The notes under the pieces: model-generated
Told to the model about the DNA's origin: nothing
The model's input: the letters and a program-made list of their open reading frames with translations, nothing else
The model's database searches: none
NCBI RefSeq assembly: GCF_003990185.1
Contig: NZ_RZHF01000029.1
Span: forward strand, 62,001 to 126,000
Reading direction: 5' to 3'
Source: Vreelandella nanhaiensis
GTDB taxonomy: Bacteria > Pseudomonadota > Gammaproteobacteria > Pseudomonadales > Halomonadaceae
DNA: 64,000 bases
Made by a program: the position numbers and the translations under genes
Part shown: piece by piece, positions 1 to 9,297 of the stretch
Layout of the letters: every line of letters begins with the position of its first letter
Numbering within the stretch: the stretch's first letter is position 1

Positions 1-317
1 GAGTTGATCCCGGCGAAGCACTTGAACAGCACACCCTTGCCTTCCATAACCGGCTTGCTGGCCAGCGGTCCCAGGTTACCCAGGCCCAGAATAGCGCTGC
101 CATCGGAGATAACGGCGACCAGGTTGCCCTTGCCCGTATAACGGTAAGCGTTTTCAGCCTCGCGCGCGATTTCACGAACGGGCTCGGCAACGCCTGGGCT
201 ATATGCAAGTGCCAGATCCCGAGCCGTGGCAGTAGGCTTGGTCAGCTCCACCGAAAGCTTACCGGGAATCGGTTTTGCGTGATAATCCAGTGCTGCCTGC
301 TTAATTGCATCCGTCAT
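1..317 (-). CDS. maeB: NADP-dependent malic enzyme, N-terminal part (cut by window edge)
   Basis: Only the first 105 codons lie in the window; the gene continues off the left edge. The N-terminus reads MTDAIKQAALDYHAKPIPGK, followed by the motifs AYSPGVAEPVREIA and GDGSAILGLGNLG in the form SDGSAILGLGNLGPLASKPV, which are typical of malic enzymes of the MaeB type (oxidative decarboxylation of malate to pyruvate). A GGAA ribosome binding site lies 7 bases before the ATG. In Pseudomonas the same gene sits a few genes upstream of rpmE and priA. Whether the C-terminal phosphotransacetylase-like domain of MaeB is present cannot be seen. Confidence 0.9.
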   Translation of the reverse strand, partial: MTDAIKQAALDYHAKPIPGKLSVELTKPTATARDLALAYSPGVAEPVREIAREAENAYRYTGKGNLVAVISDGSAILGLGNLGPLASKPVMEGKGVLFKCFAGIN

Positions 318-627
318 GGTCGGGTTCCATTAGCCTAAAGTAGATAAGTCCTTTCAGAATATAGAAAAACTCAAGCAGCCTCAAGCATGCTGTCAACTCA
401 AAGAGAAAACTCCACTTTTAGCGAATTTCTCTCACGTTAATTACTTTTCACAGCTATTTGCTGAAACTTATATAAAGACACGATAGCTATAACGCTTTGC
501 TTATTGCTGTGATGCAGCATTTATGGAAATTTCTTCCATTTTTTACTGACAATAAAAAACCCACGCCAGAGCGTGGGTTTTTCTACAACGCACATGATGT
601 GCTTGCAGTAGGCTGATCCGGTAAGGA
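318..627. other. Intergenic region with maeB promoter area and rpmE terminator
   Basis: 310 bases without a gene. On the minus strand a possible maeB promoter lies close to the gene: TTGAGG and TATTCT with about 17 bases between. The octamer CTCAAGCA occurs twice exactly 10 bases apart (370-377 and 380-387), which could be a regulator half-site pair. The part nearest rpmE holds its terminator (555-582). Nothing else is recognised. Confidence 0.4.
555..582 (-). terminator. Rho-independent terminator of rpmE
   Basis: A perfect 12-bp inverted repeat (555-566 and 571-582, core ACCCACGC/GCGTGGGT) with a CAGA loop and A/T tracts on both sides. It lies 45 bases past the rpmE stop. The flanking tracts would let it work in both directions, but only rpmE needs it. 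Confidence 0.9.
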
Positions 628-843
628 TTAGCCGCGCTTGACAGCAGCGCCGAAACGCTTGTTGAAGCGTTCTACGCGGCCACCGGTAGTCGCTTGCTTC
701 TGCTTGCCCGTGTAGAACGGGTGGCAGTTGGAACAGACGTCCAGTGAGAAGTCCTGGCCAGAAGTAGAGCCAACCTGGAAGCTTGCACCGCAAGAGCAGT
801 TAGCGGTGACCGTGTTGTAATTCGGGTGAATACCTTGTTTCAT
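628..843 (-). CDS. rpmE: 50S ribosomal protein L31, zinc-binding type
   Basis: 71 residues, the full length of bacterial L31. Starts MKQGIHPNY and keeps four cysteines (C16, C18, C37, C40 in NCSCGA and CSNCHPF), which mark the zinc-binding C+ form rather than the zinc-free paralogue. The C-terminus is basic ([16 protein letters not shown]). GAGG precedes the ATG. The gene is divergent from priA and ends in a strong terminator. C+ L31 is known in other bacteria to act as a zinc reserve replaced by a C- paralogue under zinc limitation; no paralogue is in this window. Confidence 0.97.
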   Translation of the reverse strand: MKQGIHPNYNTVTANCSCGASFQVGSTSGQDFSLDVCSNCHPFYTGKQKQATTGGRVERFNKRFGAAVKRG

Positions 844-915
844 CGTGATGACCTCATGAGCTATATGCCGCCACCTGATCCGTTGCCAGGCACCGCATAC
901 GGGTTTGGAAAAACT

Positions 916-929
916 GCTAACCGGTTAGC
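916..929. promoter_or_regulatory. 14-bp perfect palindrome between rpmE and priA
   Basis: GCTAACCGGTTAGC is a perfect palindrome in the 147-bp divergent spacer between rpmE and priA. It could be a dimeric regulator site; no family consensus that I know matches it. Function is inferred from symmetry and position only. Confidence 0.35.
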
Positions 930-981
930 CGCCCGATCGTTTAGATTCTGGCGGCCGTACATTTTAGCAAAACTAATCGCC

Positions 982-986
982 GGAGG
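982..986 (+). promoter_or_regulatory. Ribosome binding site that sets the priA TTG start
   Basis: GGAGG sits 4 bases before a TTG codon at 991. It is the only strong Shine-Dalgarno sequence near the position where PriA homologues begin, so the 55 codons of open frame upstream are probably not translated. Confidence 0.7.
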
Positions 987-990
987 CCAA

Positions 991-3210
991 TTGCCTGACT
1001 CTGTTTCTTCGCAGGTGCTAAAAATCGCCTTGCCATCCCCACTGCGCCGTCTGTTTGATTATTTGCCAGCTAGCCGCCCTCCCCCTTGCGGCTGGCAGTT
1101 GGGGCTTCGCGTGCGCGTGCCTTTTGGACGGCGTGACGTGGTAGGTGTGATTGTTGAGCTTGCGGATGGCAGTGAGTTGCCACGCAGTCAGCTACGCGCC
1201 GTTATTGAGGTACTGGATGACGCTCCTTTGCCCAAAGACTGGCTATGGCTGTGCCGCTTTGCTGCGCGCTACTACCAACATAGTCTGGGCGATACGCTCC
1301 ACCACGCCATGCCAGCCAGGCTGCGTCAGGGCCACGCCATGGCCGGGCGCACGCAAACACTGTGGCTTGCCAATACACAGGCGTCTTCAGATTTAAGCCG
1401 AGCTCCGAAACAGGCCGAGCTTTATACGCTTCTTCACCAACATCCCCACGGCCTACCCACTCGGGCAGTCAGTGCGCACGGCTTTACTCGAGAACAGCTG
1501 CTAGCGTTGATGAAAAAAGGCTTGGCGAGTAAGCGGGAAATCACCCTGACGGCTCCCGAACCGCCCACAGGGAGCCTGCTTGCCACCCCGGCGCTGCCCC
1601 TCAATCGTGAACAGGCAACAGCCCTTGCAGCACTGCACGAAAAGCTGGATAGCTACCACCCTTGCCTGCTTGAGGGTGTGACCGGCAGTGGCAAGACAGA
1701 AGTGTATCTACAGCTTATTGAAGCGGTGGCCGCCAAGGGCAAGCAGTCGCTGGTACTGGTGCCGGAAATTGGCCTGACCCCGCAAACCTTGGCCCGTTTT
1801 AGAAACCGCTTCCGTGTTCCTGTAGTGGCCTTGCACTCGGGTTTGACCGACCCCGAGCGACTGGACGCCTGGGAAGCTGCCGCCAGCGGACGCGCCTTGA
1901 TTATCATTGGTACGCGCTCAGCGATTTTCACGCCTCTGGCCAACCCCGGCGCAATTATTGTGGATGAGGAGCACGACGGTTCCTACAAGCAGCACGACGG
2001 GCTTCGCTATCATGCCCGCGACTTAGCCGTGGCGCGCGCCCACTACCATGGCATTCCGCTGCTGCTAGGCAGTGCCACGCCTTCGCTTGAAAGCCTGCAG
2101 CAGGCGTTGTCCGGCAGTTATCGCCATCTGCGGCTTACCCAGAGGCCCAGCCGCCACGCGCCTGCCAAGCTGGAGCTGATCGATTTACGACATCAGCGTC
2201 GTCAGGGCGGCCTACTGCCTGATGCCATCAAGGCCATCAAATCGACGCTTTCCGCAGGCAAGCAGGTGCTTATCTTTATCAACCGGCGCGGCTTTGCACC
2301 GACACTCGCCTGCCACGCCTGCGGCTGGATTGCGGAGTGCGGCCAGTGTGATTCACGTATGACGCTACACCGCCAACCGCCGTTACTCGCCTGCCACCAT
2401 TGCGACAGCCGCCGCGCCCTGCCGGACGCCTGCCCCGAGTGCGGCAGTGGCGACCTGCGCGCGCTGGGCAGCGGTACCGAGCGGACCGAAGAGACGCTGC
2501 AGGGACTCTTTCCCAAAGTGACCGTGTACCGTATCGACCGTGACAGCACACGCAAGAAAGATAGCTTTGAACAAATACTCAAAGAAATTCAGCGCGGCGA
2601 GCCCTGCCTGCTGGTAGGCACACAGATGCTGGCCAAGGGGCACCACTTGCCCCACGTTACCCTGGTCGTGGTGGTTAACGCAGATGGCGGTTTATATGCT
2701 GCCGATTTTCGCGCGCTTGAACATAGTGCTCAGCTCCTGGAGCAGGTTGCGGGCCGGGCCGGCCGGGCAGCCGACCGGGGCCGGGTGCTGGTGCAAACTC
2801 TGCACCCGGATGATCCGCACCTGGGTCAGCTGGCTGAACAGGGCTATGGAGCGCTTGCCAGAAACCTATTGGAAGAGCGGCGCCTGGCTCAGCTGCCGCC
2901 GTTTACCTTTATGGCGCTTTTGCGCATTGAAAGCCCTAAGGAGGAAGCCGCGCTGGCGCTTGCCCAGCAGGCCGGCCAAGCGCTTCGCCAGTGGCTTAAG
3001 GAGACAGCGATTGCCACCAACTGCCTTGGCCCTGTGCCTGCGCCCATGGAGCGTCGTCAGAGCCGCTACCATATTCATCTCATGCTGACCGCCACTAAAC
3101 GCAGCCAGCTGCACACTGCTGCCAGCTGGCTGGTGCAGTGGCTGGAAGCCAATCGCGAAGCGCGCAAGGTACGCTGGTCCATAGATATCGACCCGCAAAC
3201 CCTTGCCTGA
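991..3210 (+). CDS. priA: Primosomal protein N' (replication restart helicase PriA)
   Basis: Superfamily 2 3'-5' DNA helicase that reloads the replisome at stalled forks. With the TTG start the protein is 739 residues, close to the usual ~730. The N-terminal 3'-DNA-binding domain begins VLKIALPSPLRRLFDYL. Walker A is GVTGSGKT (about residues 229-236) and the DEAH-type box is DEEHDGSYK. A zinc-binding insert carries paired cysteines (CHACGW, CGQCDS, CHHCDS, CPECGS), and helicase motifs VGTQMLAKGHH and QVAGRAGRA follow. The open frame extends 55 codons further upstream, but that part matches nothing in the family and has no ribosome binding site. Confidence 0.95.
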   Translation: MPDSVSSQVLKIALPSPLRRLFDYLPASRPPPCGWQLGLRVRVPFGRRDVVGVIVELADGSELPRSQLRAVIEVLDDAPLPKDWLWLCRFAARYYQHSLGDTLHHAMPARLRQGHAMAGRTQTLWLANTQASSDLSRAPKQAELYTLLHQHPHGLPTRAVSAHGFTREQLLALMKKGLASKREITLTAPEPPTGSLLATPALPLNREQATALAALHEKLDSYHPCLLEGVTGSGKTEVYLQLIEAVAAKGKQSLVLVPEIGLTPQTLARFRNRFRVPVVALHSGLTDPERLDAWEAAASGRALIIIGTRSAIFTPLANPGAIIVDEEHDGSYKQHDGLRYHARDLAVARAHYHGIPLLLGSATPSLESLQQALSGSYRHLRLTQRPSRHAPAKLELIDLRHQRRQGGLLPDAIKAIKSTLSAGKQVLIFINRRGFAPTLACHACGWIAECGQCDSRMTLHRQPPLLACHHCDSRRALPDACPECGSGDLRALGSGTERTEETLQGLFPKVTVYRIDRDSTRKKDSFEQILKEIQRGEPCLLVGTQMLAKGHHLPHVTLVVVVNADGGLYAADFRALEHSAQLLEQVAGRAGRAADRGRVLVQTLHPDDPHLGQLAEQGYGALARNLLEERRLAQLPPFTFMALLRIESPKEEAALALAQQAGQALRQWLKETAIATNCLGPVPAPMERRQSRYHIHLMLTATKRSQLHTAASWLVQWLEANREARKVRWSIDIDPQTLA

Positions 3211-3423
3211 GCGGTACGCCTTCCTTTTAAAGTATAGCCAGCGGCGCTGAGCTGGAGGAAAGACTTGAGGCATTGATCGCATCAACAACTTTGAAACTGC
3301 GCGCCAAATGCTGATAATGATCGCTTTGCCGCTGCACCTAGGTCTGATTGATACATCTGCGTTGATGTACCTAGTTAAGTGCGCGCCTGCACACGCCGCC
3401 ACCGACGTTATCCGGATACCCAA

Positions 3424-5109
3424 ATGAAAGACACGATTATTTCCCTGCTCAACGGCGCCGTAGACGCGCTCAAGCACCAAGGCGTGCTGCCCGCTGACCT
3501 TCAGCCCAACATCAAGGTTGACCCCACCAAAGACAAGGCTCACGGCGATTACGCGACCAACCTGGCGCTGATGCTGGCCAAACCAGCCGGCAAAAATCCC
3601 CGTGAACTGGCTGGAACACTGATTGCCGCACTGCCGGAAAGCGACGCTATCCAGAAAACCGAGATCGCAGGCCCCGGCTTTATCAACTTTTTTGCCGCCG
3701 CCGACGCCGCCGCGCAAATTGTCGCCCAGGTATTGGATAGCGGCGACGCCTTTGGCCGCAGCCTGGTGGGTAAAGGGGAAAAGGTGCAGGTTGAATTCGT
3801 TTCTGCCAACCCCACAGGCCCCCTGCACGTAGGCCACGGCCGGGGTGCGGCCATTGGTGACTGCTTAAGCCGCCTGCTGGAAGCCACAGGTTACGACGTT
3901 ACCCGCGAGTTCTACTACAACGATGCCGGTGCGCAGATCGCCAACCTGGCGCGCTCGGTTCAAGCTCGCGCCAAGGGGCTGGGCCCGGACGACGCCAGCT
4001 GGCCGGAAGACGGCTATCGCGGTGAATACATTACAGATGTCGCCAACGACTACCTGGCCGGCAAAACCGTGACCGCAGATGATCGTGAAGTGACGGCCAA
4101 GGCCAACCCGGACGACCTGGAAGCCATTCAGGAATTTGCCGTGGCCTGGCTGCGCCGTGAGCAGGATCTGGACCTCAAAGCCTTCGGCGTCGAGTTTGAC
4201 GTCTACTTCCTCGAATCCTCGCTTTACCAGGATGGCAAGGTGGACGAAACGGTTGAAAAACTCGTCGCCAACGGCCACACGTTTGAGGAAGACGGCGCCA
4301 TGTGGCTGCGCACTACCGACTTTGGGGATGACAAGGACCGCGTCATGCGCAAGCGTGAAGGTGGCTACACCTATTTCCTGCCCGATGTGGCCTACCACCT
4401 GAACAAGTGGCAGCGCGGCTTTACTACGGTGATCAACGAGCAGGGCGCCGATCACCACTCGACCGTTACTCGGGTACGTGCAGGGCTTCAGGCGCTGGAA
4501 GTGGGTATTCCCAAGGGCTGGCCGGACTACGTGCTGCACCAGATGGTCATGGTCACGCGCTCAGGCGTTGAGGTAAAACTCTCCAAGCGTGCCGGTAGCT
4601 ACGTTACGGTGCGCGATTTGATCGACGAAGTGGGCCGGGATGCTACGCGCTTCTTTTTGGCGGCCCGGCGTGCTGACTCCCAGCTGACATTTGATATCGA
4701 TCTGGCGCGCTCGCAGTCCAACGACAACCCCGTGTACTACATCCAGTACGCACACGCCCGGGTAAGCAGTATGCTGCGCAAGGCCGAGGCAGCAGACCAG
4801 CCGTTTGACCACGCGCGTGCCATGGCTAACCTGGCCCTTTTGGATAGCGATCAGGAAAAGGCTGTCCTTAACCGCCTGGCGCGCTACCCGGAAGTGGTTC
4901 AGAATGCGGCCCGAAACCGCGAACCCCAGCAGGTCGCCCAGTATCTTTTGGATTTGGCTGGCGATTTCCACACCTGCTACAACGCGGTCAAGGTAATGGT
5001 CGACGACGATACGCTGCGCAATGTTCGCCTGGCGCTTGGTCTGGCGACTCGTCAGGTGCTGCGCAACGGGCTGGATCTGATGGGCGTTAGCGCCCCAGAG
5101 GAGATGTAA
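3424..5109 (+). CDS. argS: Arginyl-tRNA synthetase
   Basis: Class I synthetase charging tRNA-Arg, 561 residues (family about 550-580). The HIGH-type motif is HVGH (residues 135-138) after the [14 protein letters not shown] signature; the KMSKS-equivalent is [12 protein letters not shown]; the C-terminal anticodon-binding domain holds [16 protein letters not shown] and ends in [24 protein letters not shown]-like sequence. The frame opens 15 codons upstream, but [13 protein letters not shown] is the family N-terminus. It is followed after 3 bases by the SPOR gene, so the two are probably co-transcribed. Confidence 0.96.
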   Translation: MKDTIISLLNGAVDALKHQGVLPADLQPNIKVDPTKDKAHGDYATNLALMLAKPAGKNPRELAGTLIAALPESDAIQKTEIAGPGFINFFAAADAAAQIVAQVLDSGDAFGRSLVGKGEKVQVEFVSANPTGPLHVGHGRGAAIGDCLSRLLEATGYDVTREFYYNDAGAQIANLARSVQARAKGLGPDDASWPEDGYRGEYITDVANDYLAGKTVTADDREVTAKANPDDLEAIQEFAVAWLRREQDLDLKAFGVEFDVYFLESSLYQDGKVDETVEKLVANGHTFEEDGAMWLRTTDFGDDKDRVMRKREGGYTYFLPDVAYHLNKWQRGFTTVINEQGADHHSTVTRVRAGLQALEVGIPKGWPDYVLHQMVMVTRSGVEVKLSKRAGSYVTVRDLIDEVGRDATRFFLAARRADSQLTFDIDLARSQSNDNPVYYIQYAHARVSSMLRKAEAADQPFDHARAMANLALLDSDQEKAVLNRLARYPEVVQNAARNREPQQVAQYLLDLAGDFHTCYNAVKVMVDDDTLRNVRLALGLATRQVLRNGLDLMGVSAPEEM

Positions 5110-5112
5110 TTC

Positions 5113-5844
5113 ATGGCTAGCCCGCGCAAAAAGCCCTCCCGCCGCGGTGCCACCTCGCAGCGTAAAGCCCCCCGCTCTTCCGGTGGCGGGTTTCGCCTGC
5201 CCGGCTGGCTCTGGGGACTTGCTGGCATGGCGGCAGGCTTTTTCCTGGCCCAGCATCAGCACGGCACAGCGCCCTGGCAAGACACATCCAGCGACCAGCC
5301 CCAGGCAACGGTGCTTTCCAAGCCGGAAAGCGCCGAACGCGCCGCTGCCCGGGATAGCGAATCAGCCAGCCAGCCCTCCATGCCTACCTTTGAGTTCTAT
5401 ACGCTGCTGCCTGAAACCGAGGTGATTGCGCCGGGTGTTCGGCTACCTTCCAACGTTACCCGCCCTGAAGTCACCGAGCAGCCCGCCACCGATGCTGATG
5501 ATACGCAAGTCGCAGGAGATGATCCGATTGCCCAGGTTATCGCGGCTAATACGCGGCCCGAAGAGCAGGTAAGTGCCGCGCAACCAGCAGCCTCCGCTAG
5601 TACAGAGCCGAAACGCTACGTGCTACAAGCCGCCTCCTTCCGCGATCTAAGCGACGCCGAACAGCTACGTAGCCGGTTACGCAACCTGAGCCTGCTGGCA
5701 CAAATCAGCGAAGTGCAGGCTGGCGGCGACACTTGGCACCGCGTCCAGGTAGGCCCCTATGAGGACACCCGCGAGCTAAACCGTGCCCAGGATTTAATGG
5801 CTACACAAGGCATCGAGCCCCTGCTGATTCAGCTGCAAAACTGA
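5113..5844 (+). CDS. SPOR-domain cell-division-associated membrane protein
   Basis: 243 residues: a basic cytoplasmic tail (KKPSRR, QRKAPR), one transmembrane segment (about 33-51, LPGWLWGLAGMAAGFFLAQ), a low-complexity periplasmic stretch, and a C-terminal SPOR domain (about 165-243) starting RYVLQAASFRDLSDAEQL. SPOR domains bind glycan strands stripped of peptides at the septum. The architecture is that of FtsN, and this gene sits beside argS and hslV as in Pseudomonas, where it is annotated as an FtsN/SPOR protein. Whether it is the true functional FtsN is not decided by sequence alone. Confidence 0.85.
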   Translation: MASPRKKPSRRGATSQRKAPRSSGGGFRLPGWLWGLAGMAAGFFLAQHQHGTAPWQDTSSDQPQATVLSKPESAERAAARDSESASQPSMPTFEFYTLLPETEVIAPGVRLPSNVTRPEVTEQPATDADDTQVAGDDPIAQVIAANTRPEEQVSAAQPAASASTEPKRYVLQAASFRDLSDAEQLRSRLRNLSLLAQISEVQAGGDTWHRVQVGPYEDTRELNRAQDLMATQGIEPLLIQLQN

Positions 5845-5864
5845 AAAGCGACGCGTGTTACCCG

Positions 5865-5901
5865 GCGGGCGGTTGATTTTTTATCAGCCGCCCGCATTTT
5901 A
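5865..5901 (+). terminator. Terminator after the SPOR gene
   Basis: GCGGGCGG (5865-5872) pairs with CCGCCCGC (5888-5895), and the stem continues inward through TTGAT/ATCAG with one G-T pair to a T-rich loop. ATTTTATT follows. It separates argS-SPOR from hslVU, so hslV should have its own promoter in 5902-5991; no heat-shock consensus is obvious there. Confidence 0.75.
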
Positions 5902-5991
5902 TTGTCCATTGTCTTTGTAAGCGGTCGCTCTTTCGTTCATTAAGCGGCCGATCAGTTACCGGGAGCCAGCCTCCCCCAAGGAGTCATCTCC

Positions 5992-6525
5992 ATGACCACT
6001 ATCGTATCTGTACGTCGCGGCAATCAGGTTGCCCTGGCGGGCGACGGCCAAGTATCGCTTGGCAATACCGTGATGAAAGGCAACGCCAGCAAGGTGCGTC
6101 GCCTGTACCGTGGCAAGGTGCTTGCCGGTTTTGCAGGCGGCACCGCCGATGCGTTCACTCTGTTTGAGCGTTTTGAAGCTCAGCTTGAGAAGTACCAAGG
6201 CCACCTGACCAAGGCGGCCGTCGAGCTTGCAAAAGATTGGCGCACCGACCGTGCCCTGCGCCGCCTCGAAGCGTTGCTTGCCGTAGCCGACCATAGCGCC
6301 TCGCTGATCATTACCGGCAACGGCGATGTAGTAGAGCCTGAACGCGGCATTATCGCCATCGGCTCGGGCGGCAACTTTGCCCAGGCAAGCGCCCGGGCGC
6401 TTCTTGAAAACACCGAACTTTCAGCGCGGGAAATTACCGAGAAATCGCTGCAAATCGCTGGTGACATCTGTGTATTCACCAATCACCACGTGACGCTCGA
6501 AGAGCTGAATATCAACGAACGTTGA
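5992..6525 (+). CDS. hslV: ATP-dependent protease HslVU, peptidase subunit
   Basis: 177 residues. After Met removal the N-terminal threonine (MTTIVSVRR) is the catalytic nucleophile, as in proteasome beta subunits. [23 protein letters not shown] and the GSGG motif ([16 protein letters not shown]) are diagnostic. It forms the degradation chamber that partners HslU, whose gene starts 9 bases downstream. AAGGAG precedes the ATG. Confidence 0.97.
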   Translation: MTTIVSVRRGNQVALAGDGQVSLGNTVMKGNASKVRRLYRGKVLAGFAGGTADAFTLFERFEAQLEKYQGHLTKAAVELAKDWRTDRALRRLEALLAVADHSASLIITGNGDVVEPERGIIAIGSGGNFAQASARALLENTELSAREITEKSLQIAGDICVFTNHHVTLEELNINER

Positions 6526-6534
6526 GGTTACCTT

Positions 6535-7857
6535 ATGACCCAGATGACACCCCGCGAAATTGTTCACGCGCTTGATCAATACATTATCGGCCAACAGGAC
6601 GCCAAACGTGCCGTGGCCATTGCCCTGCGTAACCGCTGGCGCCGCATGCAGCTCGATGATGACTTGCGTCCGGAAGTTACCCCGAAAAACATTTTGATGA
6701 TTGGCCCCACGGGCGTAGGTAAAACTGAAATTGCCCGTCGGCTGGCCAAGCTTGCCCGCGCACCATTTATTAAGGTCGAAGCTACCAAGTTTACCGAAGT
6801 GGGCTATGTCGGCCGTGATGTTGAGTCGATCATTCGTGATCTGATGGAAGCGGCTATCAAGATGGTGCGCGAGCACGCCAAAGAAGAAGTTGGCCACCGC
6901 GCCGAGGATGCCGCCGAGGATCGCGTGCTGGATGCCCTGCTGCCGCCGCCGCGTGGTCAAGAAGACAAGCCCCGCGAAGAGAGCAGCACACGCCAGTCAT
7001 TCCGCAAAAAGCTGCGTGAAGGCCAGCTTGACGATAAAGAGATTGATATCGAAGTATTGTCGCAGGGCCAGGGCGTCGACATCATGACCCCTCCGGGCAT
7101 GGAAGAGATGACCAGCCAGCTGCAGAGCCTGTTTTCCAGCATGGGGCAGCAAAAGCGCGAGCAGCGCCGGGTAACGGTTAAAGAAGCCTTGGTTCTGCTA
7201 CGCGACGAAGAGGCGGGTAAGCTGGTCAATGAAGATGAGATCAAGGCTCGCGCCGTTGAATCCGTCGAGCAGCACGGCATCGTGTTCCTCGATGAGATCG
7301 ATAAGGTTGCCAAGGGCAGCGGTCAGTCCAGCGGTGGCGAAGTCTCCCGAGAAGGCGTGCAGCGCGACCTGTTGCCGCTGATTGAAGGCTCGACCGTTTC
7401 CACCAAGTACGGCATGGTGAAAACCGATCACATCCTGTTTATTGCCTCAGGTGCCTTCCACCTGTCGCGTCCGTCCGACCTGATCCCTGAGCTTCAGGGC
7501 CGTCTGCCGATTCGCGTTGAGCTTGATGCGCTAACGCCTGGCGACTTCAAGCGCATCCTGACCGAGCCATCGGCATCGCTGACCAAGCAGTATCAAGCGC
7601 TGCTGGCAACCGAAGGGTTGGATATCGAGTTTACCCCCGATGGTATCGAGCGCATTGCGGAGATTTCCTGGCAGGTCAACGAAGGCACCGAAAATATCGG
7701 CGCCCGTCGTCTGCACACCGTGATGGAGCGCCTGCTGGAAGAGGCCTCGTTCAAGGGTGGCGATATGGATAGCCCACTGACCATTGACGCGGACTACGTG
7801 AACGCTCAGCTGGGTGAACTGGCTGTTGACGAAGATCTGTCGCGCTATATTCTGTAA
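6535..7857 (+). CDS. hslU: ATP-dependent protease HslVU, ATPase/unfoldase subunit
   Basis: 440 residues, AAA+ family. N-terminus [21 protein letters not shown]; Walker A GPTGVGKT (57-64); the pore-loop region [18 protein letters not shown]; a variable I-domain (about 110-240); Walker [11 protein letters not shown]; sensor motif [15 protein letters not shown]. The C-terminus ends in SRYIL, resembling the HslU tail that docks into HslV. Operon partner of hslV. Confidence 0.97.
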   Translation: MTQMTPREIVHALDQYIIGQQDAKRAVAIALRNRWRRMQLDDDLRPEVTPKNILMIGPTGVGKTEIARRLAKLARAPFIKVEATKFTEVGYVGRDVESIIRDLMEAAIKMVREHAKEEVGHRAEDAAEDRVLDALLPPPRGQEDKPREESSTRQSFRKKLREGQLDDKEIDIEVLSQGQGVDIMTPPGMEEMTSQLQSLFSSMGQQKREQRRVTVKEALVLLRDEEAGKLVNEDEIKARAVESVEQHGIVFLDEIDKVAKGSGQSSGGEVSREGVQRDLLPLIEGSTVSTKYGMVKTDHILFIASGAFHLSRPSDLIPELQGRLPIRVELDALTPGDFKRILTEPSASLTKQYQALLATEGLDIEFTPDGIERIAEISWQVNEGTENIGARRLHTVMERLLEEASFKGGDMDSPLTIDADYVNAQLGELAVDEDLSRYIL

Positions 7858-7881
7858 ATCCGCCCATCGGTATGGATGAAG

Positions 7882-7936
7882 GCAGCTTGTCCTCGCGCAT
7901 TCGCTACGGCATAAATGGTGGGGCAAGCTGCTTTTT
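7882..7936 (+). terminator. Probable terminator after hslU
   Basis: GCAGCTTG (7882-7889) pairs with CAAGCTGC (7924-7931), followed by five T. The loop is long (34 bases), which lowers confidence, but it lies 24 bases after the hslU stop. Confidence 0.5.
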
Positions 7937-7966
7937 ATTGTCTATCGTCAAGAGGTGATGCCATTT

Positions 7967-8362
7967 ATGAACGCCCCTACTCCTGCCCCCATCCCACGCT
8001 GGGTTCACTACCACAAGCAGGCTCGCGAGCTAGAGCTTGGCTACTCAAGCGGGGACACCTATCGACTGCCGGTCGAGCTTTTGCGGGTCTATTCCCCTTC
8101 TGCCGAAGTGCGCGGCCACGGTGGCGATAGCGCCGTGCTGCAGGTGGGCAAAAAGCACGTCGGACTCGAGAATATTACCCAGTCGGGCAACTATGCGTTA
8201 AAGCTTTCTTTTGATGATGGTCACAACAGCGGTCTCTACAGCTGGGAGTATCTGTTCGAGCTTGCCACTCATCAGCAGGCGTACTGGGATAACTACTTGC
8301 AGCGTCTTGCAGACGCCGGTGCTTCACGGGAACCCACAAGTATTCATTTCAAGTCACTCTAA
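7967..8362 (+). CDS. DUF971 family protein (gamma-butyrobetaine hydroxylase N-domain-like)
   Basis: 131 residues from the ATG at 7967, chosen because AGAGG at 7951-7955 is well spaced for it and too close to the two upstream in-frame starts. The domain reads LELGYSSGDTYRLPVELLRVYSPSAEV, then VGLENITQSGNYALKLSFDDGHNSGLYSWEYL, the pattern of the small DUF971/GBBH-like N-terminal domain. Bacterial stand-alone members have no firmly assigned function. The same neighbour follows hslU in pseudomonads. Confidence 0.85.
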   Translation: MNAPTPAPIPRWVHYHKQARELELGYSSGDTYRLPVELLRVYSPSAEVRGHGGDSAVLQVGKKHVGLENITQSGNYALKLSFDDGHNSGLYSWEYLFELATHQQAYWDNYLQRLADAGASREPTSIHFKSL

Positions 8363-8368
8363 TACAGC

Positions 8369-8384
8369 GCGCCTGCTCAGGCGC
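8369..8384 (+). repeat. Hairpin after the DUF971 gene
   Basis: GCGCCT and AGGCGC form a 6-bp stem with a GCTC loop, 6 bases after the DUF971 stop. No T tract follows, so it is a weak terminator at best. Confidence 0.35.
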
Positions 8385-8434
8385 AGACAAATCGGGGCAG
8401 ACAAGGCTACAATATCGTCAACCTATTAACACGA

Positions 8435-8448
8435 CGACCATATGGTCG
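8435..8448. promoter_or_regulatory. 14-bp palindrome upstream of ubiE
   Basis: CGACCATATGGTCG is perfectly symmetric and lies 36 bases before the ubiE start codon, just after a TACAAT hexamer (8408-8413) that could be a -10 box. Possible operator; the regulator is unknown. Confidence 0.35.
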
Positions 8449-8483
8449 ATTGTTACCGCCTCGAACTCGGGAGCTAGAGCCCC

Positions 8484-9239
8484 ATGCGCCCCACGGAAAA
8501 ACGCACCACCGATTTTGGTTACCAAGAAGTCCCGGTCGATGAAAAAGCATCGCGTGTGGCGGATGTCTTCCACTCTGTCGCCGCCCGTTACGACGTAATG
8601 AACGATTTGATGTCGATGGGTATTCACCGTGTCTGGAAACGCTTTACTATCGAGCGTGCGGGCGTCCGCCCCGGCCAGCATGTGCTGGATATTGCAGGGG
8701 GTACAGGCGATTTAACGCTCAAGTTTTCACGTTTAGTTGGCCCGCGTGGCAAAGTGGTCCTGGCAGATATCAACGCCTCGATGCTCAAGGTCGGCCGCGA
8801 CAAGCTGATCGATAACGGCGTCGGCGGTAACGTGGAGTACGTTCAGGCCAACGCCGAATGCCTGCCGTTCCCGGATAACAGCTTTGACTGCATCACGATT
8901 GCCTTTGGCCTGCGTAACGTCACCGATAAAGACGCTGCGCTGCGCTCCATGGCGCGAGTGTTGAAGCCGGGCGGCCGCCTGTTGGTGCTGGAGTTCTCGA
9001 AGCCCAACAACCCGCTACTTTCCAAAGCCTATGATGAGTACTCCTTCCGCCTGCTGCCCAAAATGGGTGAGCTTGTTGCAGGCGATAGCGAAAGCTATCG
9101 ATATCTGGCTGAATCAATTCGTATGCACCCAGACCAGGAAACTCTCAAGGCCATGATGGAGGCCGCAGGTCTTGAGCGGGTAGAGTACACCAATCTTACC
9201 GGCGGTATCGTCGCCCTGCACCGCGGCATCAAGCTATGA
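8484..9239 (+). CDS. ubiE: Ubiquinone/menaquinone C-methyltransferase
   Basis: 251 residues, the E. coli UbiE length. SAM-dependent class I methyltransferase acting on the benzoquinol ring. Signatures: [26 protein letters not shown], the SAM loop [10 protein letters not shown] (69-78), and [12 protein letters not shown]. First gene of ubiE-ubiJ-ubiB. GGGAG precedes the ATG. Confidence 0.96.
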   Translation: MRPTEKRTTDFGYQEVPVDEKASRVADVFHSVAARYDVMNDLMSMGIHRVWKRFTIERAGVRPGQHVLDIAGGTGDLTLKFSRLVGPRGKVVLADINASMLKVGRDKLIDNGVGGNVEYVQANAECLPFPDNSFDCITIAFGLRNVTDKDAALRSMARVLKPGGRLLVLEFSKPNNPLLSKAYDEYSFRLLPKMGELVAGDSESYRYLAESIRMHPDQETLKAMMEAAGLERVEYTNLTGGIVALHRGIKL

Positions 9240-9297
9240 CATTGCAGCACCGGATGATCTGGCTACACCCGAAGATGCCATCTATCAAGAGGTTAGC

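Noticed and set aside
826-990. 55-codon upstream extension of priA
   Set aside because: Overlaps the rpmE start region, has no ribosome binding site and matches nothing in PriA; the TTG at 991 has GGAGG.
2866-3837. 323-residue open frame on the minus strand across the priA end and argS start
   Set aside because: Lies antisense to two certain genes (PriA and ArgS), has no recognisable domain and arises from high GC third-position bias.
4561-5280. 239-residue minus-strand frame over argS and the SPOR gene
   Set aside because: Antisense shadow of argS; composition and lack of motifs do not support a gene.
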